Notes under the pieces: model-generated
The model's database searches: none
Seen by the model: only the letters and a program-made list of their open reading frames with translations
What the model was told of the DNA's origin: nothing
DNA from: Burkholderiales bacterium
GTDB taxonomy: Bacteria > Pseudomonadota > Gammaproteobacteria > Burkholderiales > Burkholderiaceae_C
Length of the DNA: 64,000 nt
Assembly: GCA_029268225.1 (NCBI GenBank)
Contig: JAJUGJ010000015.1
Location: 1 to 64,000, forward strand
Direction: 5' to 3'
Part shown: positions 55,961 to 64,000 of the stretch, in pieces
Position numbering within the stretch: the stretch's first letter is position 1
How the letters are laid out: every line of letters begins with the position of its first letter
Made by a program: the position numbers and the translations under genes

Positions 55961-56998
55961 TCAGCGCACCGGTGGGGGGTAGATCAGCCCGCCCTGGTTC
56001 CACAGACGGTTGGGTCCGCGTGGCAGCTTGAGCACCGATTGGGCACCCACGTTGCGCTCGAAGATTTCCCCGTAGTTGCCCACGGCCTGGATGGCGCGGT
56101 AGGCCCAGTCCTTCTTCAGTCCGAGCATGGCGCCCGTGTCTTCGCCGGTGCCGAGCAGGCGCTGGATGGCTGGATCGGTCGAGGTCTTGCGCAACTGCTC
56201 GATGTTGGCCCGGGTGATGCCCAGCTCTTCGGCCTCTTGCAGGGAGAACACCGTCCACTTCACGATGGCGAACCATTCGTCGTCACCCCGGCGTACCAGG
56301 GGCCCAAGCGGCTCCTTTGAGATCAGGTCCGGCAGGATCAGGTAGTCGTCGGGCCGGGGCGCTTCCTTGTTGCGGACGCTGGACAAGCCGGAGGCGTCGG
56401 CCGTGTAGGCCTGGCAGCGGCCACTGAACAGCGCCTTGAAGGCGGCCTCGAAGCTGTCGAACACCACCGGCTTGATGTTGAGCTTGTGGGTGCGTGAGAA
56501 GTCAGCCAGGTTCTTCTCGTTGGTGGTGCCGGCTTGCACGCAGACCTGGGCGTTCTTGAGTTGCTTGGCCTGCGTGACCTTGTACTTCTTGTTGACCAGA
56601 AAGCCCTGGCCGTCGAAGAAGGTGATGGCGGTGAAGTGGAAGCCCAGCGAGGCATCGCGGCTCAGCGTCCACGAGGTGTTGCGCGACAGCAGGTCCACCT
56701 GGCTGGATTTCAAGGCGGCGAAGCGCTGCTGGGCGTTGAGCGGCATGTAGCGCACCTTGTTGGCATCGCCCAGGGTGGCGGCAGCCACGGCCCGGCAGAT
56801 GTCCACGTCCAGCCCTTGCCATTGGCCCTTGGCATCGGGTGCAGAAAAGCCGGCCACCCCAGTGCTGACCCCACACAGGATCTGTCCACGTTGCTGGAGG
56901 GTGCTCAGGGTCTTGCCCGCGCTGGCGAGTCCGGGCCACAGGGCGGCACACAGGAGCAGGGCAGGCGCGAGCCATTGGCGAGAGAGAAGATGCGTCAT
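55961..56998 (-). CDS. aapJ: Amino acid ABC transporter substrate-binding protein (AapJ-like)
   Basis: The 345-residue precursor has a signal peptide (MTHLLSRQWLAPALLLCAALWPGLASA, cleavage before GKTLSTL). The mature part follows the AapJ/BztA type: GVAGFSAPDAKGQWQGLDVDICRAVAAATLG, DLLSRNTSWTLSRD, VCVQAGTTNEKNLADF, and the end NRLWNQGGLIYPPPVR. It binds L-amino acids in the periplasm; which ones is not readable. The start at 56998 is used in preference to a frame extended by 13 codons. First gene of the minus-strand transporter operon. Confidence 0.88.
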   Translation of the reverse strand: MTHLLSRQWLAPALLLCAALWPGLASAGKTLSTLQQRGQILCGVSTGVAGFSAPDAKGQWQGLDVDICRAVAAATLGDANKVRYMPLNAQQRFAALKSSQVDLLSRNTSWTLSRDASLGFHFTAITFFDGQGFLVNKKYKVTQAKQLKNAQVCVQAGTTNEKNLADFSRTHKLNIKPVVFDSFEAAFKALFSGRCQAYTADASGLSSVRNKEAPRPDDYLILPDLISKEPLGPLVRRGDDEWFAIVKWTVFSLQEAEELGITRANIEQLRKTSTDPAIQRLLGTGEDTGAMLGLKKDWAYRAIQAVGNYGEIFERNVGAQSVLKLPRGPNRLWNQGGLIYPPPVR

Positions 56999-57159
56999 GG
57001 CTTGAGCATAAAGGATGAGGCCAATTCCCCACAGCAAGATGCGGGCCGAGGGGCGCCAGAATCTGCGTCAAGACGCGAGGCGGGCTCATCGGGTGAGCCG
57101 ATCCCTTGTTAGAGTGCCGTTCAGCCGTACGGTCACCCCCCATCGACACGAGAGTTGGC

Positions 57160-58443
57160 ATGCGCTTCCTTCACGCCGCAGATCTGCACATTGACAGCCC
57201 CTTGCGCGGGCTCAACCGCTTTGAGGGCGCTCCTGTGGCCCGCCTGCGCGGCGCCACCCGACAAGCCTTGATTCGGCTGGTGGATCTGGCCATCGACGAA
57301 AAGGTGGACTTTGTACTGATCGCCGGCGACCTGTACGACCGCGACTGGCAGGATTTTCACACCGGGCTGTTCGTGCGCGAACAGATGGTGCGCCTGGGGC
57401 GTGCGGGGGTGAAAGTCTTCATCGTGCAGGGCAACCACGATGCGCAGGGCGTGATCTCACGCCAGTTGCCCTGGCCCGACAATGTCAAGGTGTTTTCCAG
57501 CCGCTCGGCCGAGACCGTGCGGCTCGACGACCTGCGCGTGGCCATCCACGGCCACAGCTTCCCCGACCGCGAGGTGCCGGAGGACCTGGTGCCGGGCTAC
57601 CCGATGGCGGTGCCGGGCTACCTCAACATCGGCCTGCTGCACACCAGCCTGACCGGCGCCGAGGGCCACGACACCTACGCACCCACCTCGCTGGACACGC
57701 TGCGCAGCAAGGGCTACGACTACTGGGCGCTGGGCCATGTGCATGCCCGCCAGGTGGTGTGTGACGAGCCGCGGGTGGTGTACCCCGGCAATCTGCAAGG
57801 GCGCCATGCCCGGGAAACCGGCCCCAAGGGCTGCGAATTGGTGAGCGTGGTCGGCGGCAAGCTGGACGCCACCTTCGTGCCGCTGGACGTGGTGCGCTGG
57901 CACCAGATCGACGTGATGTTGAACCCGTCGCACAGCCTGGACGCCTTGCCGCAGTTGGTGGGCGAGGCCTTGCGGGCCGCGGTGGCGTCGGCGAGCGGTG
58001 AACGGCTGCACGCCGTGCGCGTCCTTTTGATGGGCGAATCGCCCTTGCACACGCACGAGGCCCGTCAGCCGGGCACCTTGGCTGCCGCTGTACAGGCTGC
58101 GGCCCAAGACCTGGCCGATGCCGACGTGTGGATCGAGAAGGTGCAACTGGCCTTGCGCTCGCCAGTGGACCGGGCGCAGTTGGCACAGCGCACCGACGCA
58201 CTGGGAGAGCTGGTGCGTTGGGTGGACGACCTGGCGGCTGAGCCGCAGGCCCTGGCATCCTTTGGCCAACCTGTGCTCGCCGAGGTGATGGACAAATTGC
58301 CCGCCGAGCTGCGGCAGGCCTTGATGCGCGAGGCCGCTGACGATGTGCCCCAGTGGGAGGATGCCGGCGCCATGCTGGCCCTGCTGAAAGACGCCGAAGC
58401 CACGCTGCTGGCCCACCTGAACGTTGGCGAGGAGCAGCCATGA
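57160..58443 (+). CDS. YhaO/SbcD-like calcineurin-type DNA repair exonuclease
   Basis: The 427-residue protein has the metallophosphoesterase motifs of SbcD/Mre11: DLHID (8-12), GDLYDRDW, GNHDAQG, the HGHSF and LLHTSL His residues, and GHVHARQ. Sequence style (MRFLHAADLHIDSPLRGL) is that of Bacillus YhaO. The ATG at 57160 is chosen because homology starts there. It overlaps the next gene as ATGA, so it is almost surely a complex partner of the large ATPase. It faces away from aapJ, leaving 161 bases with no recognised site. Nuclease activity is inferred from the motifs. Confidence 0.9.
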   Translation: MRFLHAADLHIDSPLRGLNRFEGAPVARLRGATRQALIRLVDLAIDEKVDFVLIAGDLYDRDWQDFHTGLFVREQMVRLGRAGVKVFIVQGNHDAQGVISRQLPWPDNVKVFSSRSAETVRLDDLRVAIHGHSFPDREVPEDLVPGYPMAVPGYLNIGLLHTSLTGAEGHDTYAPTSLDTLRSKGYDYWALGHVHARQVVCDEPRVVYPGNLQGRHARETGPKGCELVSVVGGKLDATFVPLDVVRWHQIDVMLNPSHSLDALPQLVGEALRAAVASASGERLHAVRVLLMGESPLHTHEARQPGTLAAAVQAAAQDLADADVWIEKVQLALRSPVDRAQLAQRTDALGELVRWVDDLAAEPQALASFGQPVLAEVMDKLPAELRQALMREAADDVPQWEDAGAMLALLKDAEATLLAHLNVGEEQP

Positions 58444-61400
58444 AAATCCGTCAGCTGTTTCTGAAGGCCTTCGGCCCCTTCACCGATGCCACCCTGGACT
58501 TCTCCGGCCCGGCGCGCATCCACCTGATTTATGGGCCCAATGAGGCGGGCAAATCATCGGCCCTGCGCGCCTTGGGTGACCTGCGCTACGGCATCCACGC
58601 TCGCAGTACCGATGATTTCATCCACGCCTTCAAGGACATGCTGCTGGCGGGCACCTTTGAAGACGCCGCCGGGCAGGTGCATGCGCTGGCCCGCCGCAAG
58701 GGCACCAAGAACACGCTGATGCTGGCCGACCCGGCCACCGGCGTGCCGATTCCGAACAGCACCGTACCGCCCGATGTCCAACTGGCCCTGACCGGCGGCG
58801 TGCAGCGCGAGCAGTTCGAGACGATGTACGGGCTGAACTCAGCGCATCTGCGCGAGGGCGGTCAGCAACTGATCCGAGGGGAGGGCGAACTGGGCGCGGC
58901 GCTGTTCGAGGCCAGCACGGGCTCGGCGGGCATCAAGGCCTTGCAGACTTTGCTGGACACCGAGGCGAGGCGTTACTTCATGCCCCGAGGGCGTAATGCC
59001 TTGCTCAACCAGGCCGCCGATGAACTGGACGAGGCCCGCAAGCGCCACAAGCAGGCCATCACCAAGCCCGACCAGTGGAAAGCGCTCAAGCGCACCCACG
59101 ATGAGGCCCGCCAGCAGGTACAGATGCTGCGCGAGCAACTGGCCCATCATCGCCGTCGCCAGAACGAGCTGACCGAGTTACGGGCCGTGGCCCCTCTGAT
59201 CCGCGAGCTGGACCGGCTGGAAGCCGACTGGGCCACGGTGGAAGGGGATGTGCAACTGCCACCTGACGCCCGCGAGCGTCGTCTGGCGGCACAGCAAACG
59301 CAGGCCCAGGCCCGCCGCGACCTGGCGGACTCCCTGGAGCGAGAGGCCCAGTGTCAGCAGGCGCTGTCGGCGTTGACGGTGGAACAAGCCTTGTTGCGGG
59401 AAGGCGCGGCCATCGAGCGCCTGCAGACCAACTTGGCCCAGGTGCGCCGCGATCGCGACCGCCTCGCCCGACTGCGCGCCGCGGTGGAGGAGGGCGCACA
59501 CAGCCTGTTGGGCCAGATGCGTCGCCTGCTGCCCGAAGCGCTGCACACCTTGAGCGTCGACGAAGGTGTGGCACACATGCCCTCCCTGGCCGACCAGACC
59601 GCGTGGCGGGCCGCTGCAGCCGAGAGTCTGGACCAGGCGCGGGACCTGATCGGTGCGCGCCAGCAACTGGACACGGCCCGTCGCAAGTTGGTGCAGTTGA
59701 ACGAGCAGTGGCGTGCGCAGTCGCTCGAAGCGCCGGATACGGCTTTGCAGGCCGCACTCAGCGAGCGCCTGCAGCGGGCGCTTGCTTTGGGCGACATCGG
59801 CCAGAGCATCTCAAAGTTGGAGCAGCAGCACCGCAGCGCCCAGCGTCAGCTCGAGCGCGACCTGGAGGCGCTGGGGCTGAGCGCGGTCGCGCAACTGGCC
59901 GCCAGCCGGGGGCTGAGCCTGGTGGACATCGATGCCCACGAGCACGCCCATGCCAAGCTGCGCCAGGAACTGGCGGCCTTGGTGGCCCGGCGCGAGAGCA
60001 CCGAGGGCGATTTGCGCCTGCAAACCGCCAGGCACCACAAGCTCGGCGCCGTGGGCGAGGTCGTGAGTGCCGACACCCTGCGTCAAGCCCGAGCCCAGCG
60101 CGACACACTTTGGCAAAGCGTGCGCGCCGTGCTGGAAGAGGGCGCGCCAGCCGTCCCTGACAAAGCCACGTTGTCGCAGCACTGTGCCCAGGCCATCTCG
60201 GAGGCCGACCGCCAGGCCGATCTGCTGCGCGAAGGCGCCCAGCGCGCCGCCGAAATGGCCGAGTGTGCCCAGCGCATCGCCGACATGCAGCACACCTTGA
60301 CCGAGTTGCGGACCGCCGAGGCCGGCTTGCAGGCCTCCATCGCCGACCTGGAGGCCCGCTGGCAAGCGCGCCTAAGCGAACAAGGCCTGCCAGTGATGGG
60401 CACCGGCGCGGCGCGTGAATGGTTGGCGCTGCGTCAAAGCGCCCTCGCACAACGCGACCGCGTGGCTGAATTGGCCGACGAGCTGAACCAATGCCGTACT
60501 CAGGAGCGAGAGGCCGACGCCGAACTGGCCGCCGCCATCCAGGCCTTGGTGTCGCCGGCCCATCACCTTCATCAAGCGGGGCAGGGCCTGGCAGCCCGGA
60601 TCAGCCAGGCACAGCAGTTGGAACGCGACCTGATGGCCCGCCGCGTCGCTGCCGAGCAACATGCCCAGGCCACGCAGACCTGGCAACGCGAGATTGCAGA
60701 GGCGGAGCACGCTGAGCGCGCACTGCAGTCGGCCGCACAACCCGTACGGGAGCGCCTGCATGTCGCCTGTGCGCGCCTGCACCTGCCGCCGGACGCCTCG
60801 CCCGAGGTGATCAACACCCGTCTGGCAGAGTGGCAAGACTGGGGTGACGCACACCGTCGTCACGCCGAGCAGGCCTTGCAACTCAAGCAAGGCGAAGCCG
60901 CCGAGCAAGCGGTTGTGGCCGAGGCGCAGGCCCTGGCGCAACTCCTTGGCGAACCGCTGGGCGCGCACCTGGACGCCTGGGTCGATGCCCTTGTGGCGCG
61001 CCTGCAAACCAGTCGCGAAGCCCATCGGCAGCAAGCCGAATTTGCACGTCAACTGCAGGACGAGGCCCGTCGCCGCACACGGGTCCAGGCTGAGCTGGAC
61101 GCCGCTGCTGCCGAACTTGCAACCCTGGTTCAACAGGCCCGCGTGAGCTCCGCGGACGAGCTGACTGAGGCCGAAACCCGCTCTGAGCGTCGCCGAACCA
61201 TGGCAGAGCGCCTGCAGCACCAACGAGTGCAACTGGCGGGTGCCAGTGAAAAAGACCTGAACACCTTGCGCCACCTGCTGGAGGATCAGGACAGCCTGGC
61301 CCTCGACATGGAGCGCCAAGCCTTGACCGACGAGATCCAGCGCCTGGAGGCGCAGGAACAAGCCGCCATCAACGCCGAGCACTTCGCCGCGTCGAACCTG

Positions 61401-61985
61401 GCTTCCATCGACACGTCCGACGAGGCAGCCCGTGCGCGGGAAGAAATGGAGTCCGCCCTGGCGCGGTACCGCTCGGGTGTGCGGCCCTGGGCCCAGCTCA
61501 AACTGGCCGAGGCGCTGTTGAGCGAGGTGCTCAGGCGTCACCGCGAAAAGGCCCAGGGCCCCGTGGTGGCCTTGGCCGGTCGCTATTTCGAGACGATGAC
61601 GGCCGGCCGCTTTGTGCGCTTGCTGGTGGACGCCGACGGCGACAAGCCTGTGCTGCTGGCCCAGCCTGCGCAGGGTCAGCCGGTGGTCATTGGCGGCCTG
61701 AGCGAAGGCACCGCCGACCAGCTCTACCTGGCCTTGCGCTTGGCCGCACTGGAAGTGCAACGCACGCCAGACCGGCTCATGCCGCTGGTGCTGGACGACG
61801 TGCTGATGACGGCTGACGATCAACGCGCTGCATGCATGCTTCAAGCACTGGAGACGTTTTCGGTTGGGGGCCAGGTGCTGCTGTTCAGCCACCACCAACA
61901 CCTGACCGACATCGCGCGCCGCGTGCTGAGCAGCGACGTGCTTCAGGTTCACAGCTTGCCGACTATCCAGTTCGCGGTTGGGTAG
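58440..61985 (+). CDS. YhaN/SbcC-like AAA ATPase with long coiled coils
   Basis: The 1181-residue protein is an SMC/Rad50-like ATPase. Walker A is GPNEAGKSS (32-40) after MKIRQLFLKAFGPFTDATLDFSGP; the signature motif is GGLSEGTADQLYLALRLA (about residue 1086); Walker B is PLVLDDVLMTADDQR (about 1119). The ends dimerise into one ATPase head, and residues about 200-1010 are rich in Arg, Glu, Gln and Ala heptads, forming long coiled coils with no obvious CxxC zinc hook. It overlaps the YhaO-like nuclease by four bases. Together they likely act on DNA ends. Bacillus YhaN is similar in layout and somewhat shorter. Confidence 0.9.
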   Translation: MKIRQLFLKAFGPFTDATLDFSGPARIHLIYGPNEAGKSSALRALGDLRYGIHARSTDDFIHAFKDMLLAGTFEDAAGQVHALARRKGTKNTLMLADPATGVPIPNSTVPPDVQLALTGGVQREQFETMYGLNSAHLREGGQQLIRGEGELGAALFEASTGSAGIKALQTLLDTEARRYFMPRGRNALLNQAADELDEARKRHKQAITKPDQWKALKRTHDEARQQVQMLREQLAHHRRRQNELTELRAVAPLIRELDRLEADWATVEGDVQLPPDARERRLAAQQTQAQARRDLADSLEREAQCQQALSALTVEQALLREGAAIERLQTNLAQVRRDRDRLARLRAAVEEGAHSLLGQMRRLLPEALHTLSVDEGVAHMPSLADQTAWRAAAAESLDQARDLIGARQQLDTARRKLVQLNEQWRAQSLEAPDTALQAALSERLQRALALGDIGQSISKLEQQHRSAQRQLERDLEALGLSAVAQLAASRGLSLVDIDAHEHAHAKLRQELAALVARRESTEGDLRLQTARHHKLGAVGEVVSADTLRQARAQRDTLWQSVRAVLEEGAPAVPDKATLSQHCAQAISEADRQADLLREGAQRAAEMAECAQRIADMQHTLTELRTAEAGLQASIADLEARWQARLSEQGLPVMGTGAAREWLALRQSALAQRDRVAELADELNQCRTQEREADAELAAAIQALVSPAHHLHQAGQGLAARISQAQQLERDLMARRVAAEQHAQATQTWQREIAEAEHAERALQSAAQPVRERLHVACARLHLPPDASPEVINTRLAEWQDWGDAHRRHAEQALQLKQGEAAEQAVVAEAQALAQLLGEPLGAHLDAWVDALVARLQTSREAHRQQAEFARQLQDEARRRTRVQAELDAAAAELATLVQQARVSSADELTEAETRSERRRTMAERLQHQRVQLAGASEKDLNTLRHLLEDQDSLALDMERQALTDEIQRLEAQEQAAINAEHFAASNLASIDTSDEAARAREEMESALARYRSGVRPWAQLKLAEALLSEVLRRHREKAQGPVVALAGRYFETMTAGRFVRLLVDADGDKPVLLAQPAQGQPVVIGGLSEGTADQLYLALRLAALEVQRTPDRLMPLVLDDVLMTADDQRAACMLQALETFSVGGQVLLFSHHQHLTDIARRVLSSDVLQVHSLPTIQFAVG

Positions 61986-61992
61986 CCCGGGA

Positions 61993-62017
61993 CTTATCCC
62001 CGCATCTTGTGGATAAG
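61993..62017. other. Inverted repeat containing a DnaA-box sequence
   Basis: CTTATCC (61993-61999) and GGATAAG (62011-62017) form a 7-bp inverted repeat just after the ATPase gene. The right arm overlaps TGTGGATAA (62008-62016), the reverse complement of the DnaA box TTATCCACA. A second box is not present nearby, so an origin is not supported. It may act as a weak terminator or be chance. Confidence 0.3.
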
Positions 62018-62192
62018 CTTGTTGGCAAGGTCGGGGTAAGCCGGTTTCGCCCAGGGAAGCCCCTTGGAGTGCATCAAAAACAGGCAGCATCCAGGAATCG
62101 CAGTCTGACGCTTCAGATTAATATACTTATGACGATGTGTATTATGTAAACCCACGAAAACGCAGCCGCAAAGAACAGAACAGCCAAGCCCT

Positions 62193-62444
62193 TCAGGTGC
62201 ACTTTGACGACGCTGTGCAGAACAACTCGACCGCGGGCTGTATGGCACGCTGGGCAGCTCGCTTCGCCACGATGGGCTCAAAAAACATCGTCAATCCCGC
62301 GGCCAGCAGCACCCAAAAGATCACGATCTGCCATGTGGGTGCGTATACCAGCCGCGATAGCCACCTTGTCGCCGCCTTGGAAGGCACGCCCTGCTTGTCA
62401 CTGCTGTTGCGTTCGCGATTGACATCCGTCATGCCGAGCAACAT
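62193..62444 (-). CDS. Possible small membrane protein
   Basis: An 83-residue frame on the minus strand (MLLGMTDVNRERNSSDKQGV at the start) carries one clear hydrophobic segment, WQIVIFWVLLAAGLTMFFEPIVA, followed by a short basic and polar tail. No ribosome site is visible at this ATG or at the next one four codons in. It is the best coding candidate in the gap 61986-62544, where an overlapping plus-strand frame is polar and less protein-like. It may equally be chance. The gap also has AT-rich, promoter-like DNA near 62115-62150. Confidence 0.35.
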   Translation of the reverse strand: MLLGMTDVNRERNSSDKQGVPSKAATRWLSRLVYAPTWQIVIFWVLLAAGLTMFFEPIVAKRAAQRAIQPAVELFCTASSKCT

Positions 62445-62544
62445 AACAGAACGGCTCAGAACGGCTGCTCTGCCCCACGTCATACGTCGCGACACAAGAT
62501 TGTGCTAGAAAGCATCATCACCCTCACAGCACCAGGAGATGCTC

Positions 62545-63642
62545 ATGGCAGCGATGATGAAAGCAGCAGTGTTTGTGGAACCCGGTCGCATCGAGGTGAT
62601 CGACAAGCGCATCCCCGACGTGGGCCCCAATGATGCCCTGATCCGAATCACCACCACCACCATCTGCGGCACCGACGTCCACATCCTCAAAGGAGAATAC
62701 CCGGTTGCCAAAGGCCTGACCGTGGGCCACGAACCTGTCGGCGTGATCGAAAAGCTCGGCAGCGCCGTCCAGGGCTACACAGAGGGCCAGCGTGTCATCG
62801 CCGGTGCGATTTGCCCGAACTTCAACTCCTACGCCGCACAAGACGGTGCCGCGTCTCAAGACGGTAGCTACCTGGTTCCGCAAGGGCTGTGCGGCTGTCA
62901 TGGTTACAAGGCCACCGCCGGCTGGCGTTTCGGCAACCTGATCGACGGCACCCAGGCCGAGTACGTGCTTGTGCCTGATGCACAGGCCAATCTGGCGCCG
63001 ATCCCTGACGGCCTCACCGACGAGCAAGTGCTGATGTGCCCGGACATCATGTCAACAGGCTTCAAGGGCGCAGAGAACGCCAACATTCGCATCGGTGACA
63101 CCGTGGTCGTCTTTGCGCAAGGTCCCATCGGCCTGTGCGCCACGGCCGGCGCGCGCCTGCTGGGTGCATCCACCATCATTGCCGTGGACGGCAACGACCA
63201 TCGACTGGGCATTGCCAAGAGGCTGGGCGCTGACCTCACGCTGAACTTCAAGAACTGCGATGTGGTCGACGAGATCATGAAGATCACCGGCGGTCGCGGC
63301 GCAGACTCGTCCATCGAGGCGCTGGGCACCCAGCAGACCTTCGAGTCGGCCCTGCGCGTGCTCAAGCCGGGAGGCACCCTGTCCAGCCTGGGTGTTTACT
63401 CCGGCGATCTGACCATCCCTTTGTCAGCGTTTGCCGCAGGTCTCGGAGATCACAAGATCAATACGGCCCTGTGCCCAGGGGGCAAGGAGCGCATGCGTCG
63501 CCTGATGAATGTGGTGGCCTCTGGCCGGATTGACTTGGGGATCATGGTCACCCATCAGTACAAGTTGGAAAACATCGTTGATGCCTATGACCTGTTTGCC
63601 AACCAGCGTGACGGGGTCTTGAAGATCGCCATCAAGCCGTGA
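62545..63642 (+). CDS. Zinc-dependent alcohol dehydrogenase (MDR family)
   Basis: The 365-residue enzyme is like secondary-alcohol (isopropanol-type) dehydrogenases. Catalytic zinc ligands are in TTICGTDVHILKG (Cys), TVGHEPVG (His-Glu) and the CPDIMSTGF region (Asp). The Rossmann segment is VVVFAQGPIGLCATAGARLLGAS, with Asp at the end of the next strand (IIAVDGNDHRL), which favours NAD over NADP. The start ATG at 62545 is six bases after AGGAG; the ATG at 62539 directly touches it and is unlikely. Substrate unknown. A small hairpin (CCCC-TTCGC-GGGG) follows near 63654. Confidence 0.92.
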   Translation: MAAMMKAAVFVEPGRIEVIDKRIPDVGPNDALIRITTTTICGTDVHILKGEYPVAKGLTVGHEPVGVIEKLGSAVQGYTEGQRVIAGAICPNFNSYAAQDGAASQDGSYLVPQGLCGCHGYKATAGWRFGNLIDGTQAEYVLVPDAQANLAPIPDGLTDEQVLMCPDIMSTGFKGAENANIRIGDTVVVFAQGPIGLCATAGARLLGASTIIAVDGNDHRLGIAKRLGADLTLNFKNCDVVDEIMKITGGRGADSSIEALGTQQTFESALRVLKPGGTLSSLGVYSGDLTIPLSAFAAGLGDHKINTALCPGGKERMRRLMNVVASGRIDLGIMVTHQYKLENIVDAYDLFANQRDGVLKIAIKP

Positions 63643-63766
63643 ATTTGGCACATCCCCTTCGCGGGGGCGTCCGCCAATAAGGGAAAGCCACCACGAGCGT
63701 CACGGCTGTGGTGGACAGGCTCACGTTACGATCAGACGCAATGACCGATGTCCTGCGTCAGCTGTG

Positions 63767-64000
63767 ATGACTGCCCTCACCGCCTATCACTATCAGTCCA
63801 CAGAGTTCACCCCCTCTGGGTTTGGCGTCACCGTGCCTGGTCCAGATGTGGAGGAGCCCATTGATGCCAGCGAAGTTGAGCGCCTGCTCAACAATGGCAA
63901 ACCTTCCTTGCGTCTGCCCGAACCACTCGAGAGCGCCTTCCTCAACGATGCGGGGCCTCAGCGCCTTCGCACGATGCTCATCTCGGGGGGGCTGGTCTCG
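63767..64000 (+). CDS. N-terminal part of an unrecognised protein, cut by the window end
   Basis: An open frame of 78 codons runs from an ATG at 63767 to the end of the window: MTALTAYHYQSTEFTPSGFG, then VTVPGPDVEEPIDASEVERL and LRLPEPLESAFLNDAGPQRL. It is soluble in character, with no signal peptide. I do not recognise the family. Because the codon pattern is like the neighbours and no stop occurs to the edge, it is probably a real gene. The 124 bases between it and the dehydrogenase hold no firm promoter. Confidence 0.6.
   Translation, partial: MTALTAYHYQSTEFTPSGFGVTVPGPDVEEPIDASEVERLLNNGKPSLRLPEPLESAFLNDAGPQRLRTMLISGGLVS

Noticed and set aside
61986-62020. Replication origin because of a DnaA box after the YhaN-like gene
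   Set aside because: Only one perfect box is present, with no cluster, no dnaA or dnaN nearby and no long AT-rich unwinding region.
62137-62508. 123-codon plus-strand frame in the gap before the alcohol dehydrogenase
   Set aside because: No ribosome site, mixed polar composition without a domain, and overlap with the more protein-like minus-strand frame.
1-64000. CRISPR arrays, insertion sequences, prophage or tRNA-linked islands
   Set aside because: No regular short repeats, transposase or integrase motifs, terminal inverted repeats or tRNA cloverleaf sequences were noticed on reading the window.

Overview
The window is a high-GC chromosomal segment with long syntenic blocks of core genes. 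Gene order, protein signatures and codon use point to a betaproteobacterium of the order Burkholderiales, probably near the Comamonadaceae or Leptothrix/Aquabacterium lineages; the genus cannot be fixed from sequence alone. No rRNA, tRNA, insertion sequence, prophage or CRISPR array was seen. Both ends cut genes: carB on the left, an unrecognised gene on the right.

Region by region. (1) 1-8.3 kb: end of carB, greA, a small DUF4149 membrane protein, yhbY divergent from rlmE, then ftsH, folP and glmM, an order shared with Escherichia coli. (2) 8.4-15.2 kb: a complete Pho locus, pstSCAB-phoU-phoB-phoR, behind a good Pho box. (3) 15.2-24.9 kb: a multi-membrane glycosyltransferase-like protein, rpmE2, rho and trxA on the minus strand, a pseudokinase-HDOD fusion, pyrD and tex. 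(4) 25-33.5 kb: a ZntA-type metal pump, an acetyl/succinyl-CoA transferase with a divergent LysR regulator, a patatin-like lipase, a DUF21/CBS protein and an iron-dependent alcohol dehydrogenase. (5) 33.6-40.9 kb: a PsrA-type TetR regulator with a matching operator heads a fatty-acid operon: high-molecular-weight FabG, double-hotdog MaoC hydratase, thiolase, FadD and a thioesterase-acetyltransferase fusion. (6) 40.8-47.8 kb: NRDE protein, DUF4936 protein and ygfZ on minus, then mltG-tmk-holB-pilZ-tatD on plus, as in Pseudomonas. (7) 47.8-54.2 kb: an ion/stress block with a tandem UspA gene broken by one in-frame stop, a SERCA-like P-type ATPase, an intact tandem UspA and a Kef-type antiporter. 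(8) 54.2-62 kb: an AapJQM-type amino-acid importer without an adjacent ATPase gene, and a YhaO/YhaN-like nuclease-ATPase pair. (9) 62-64 kb: an AT-richer gap, a zinc alcohol dehydrogenase and the cut gene.

Most of the window is housekeeping. The points most worth following are the fatty-acid module (FabG4/HtdX/FadA2-like genes under a PsrA-like regulator), the UspA gene with a stop replacing a conserved serine, the P-type ATPase lacking the M6 aspartate used by calcium pumps, the pseudokinase-HDOD fusion, and two very tight divergent gene pairs (yhbY/rlmE and ygfZ/mltG) that share the same ATTATC element and appear to leave almost no 5' leader.
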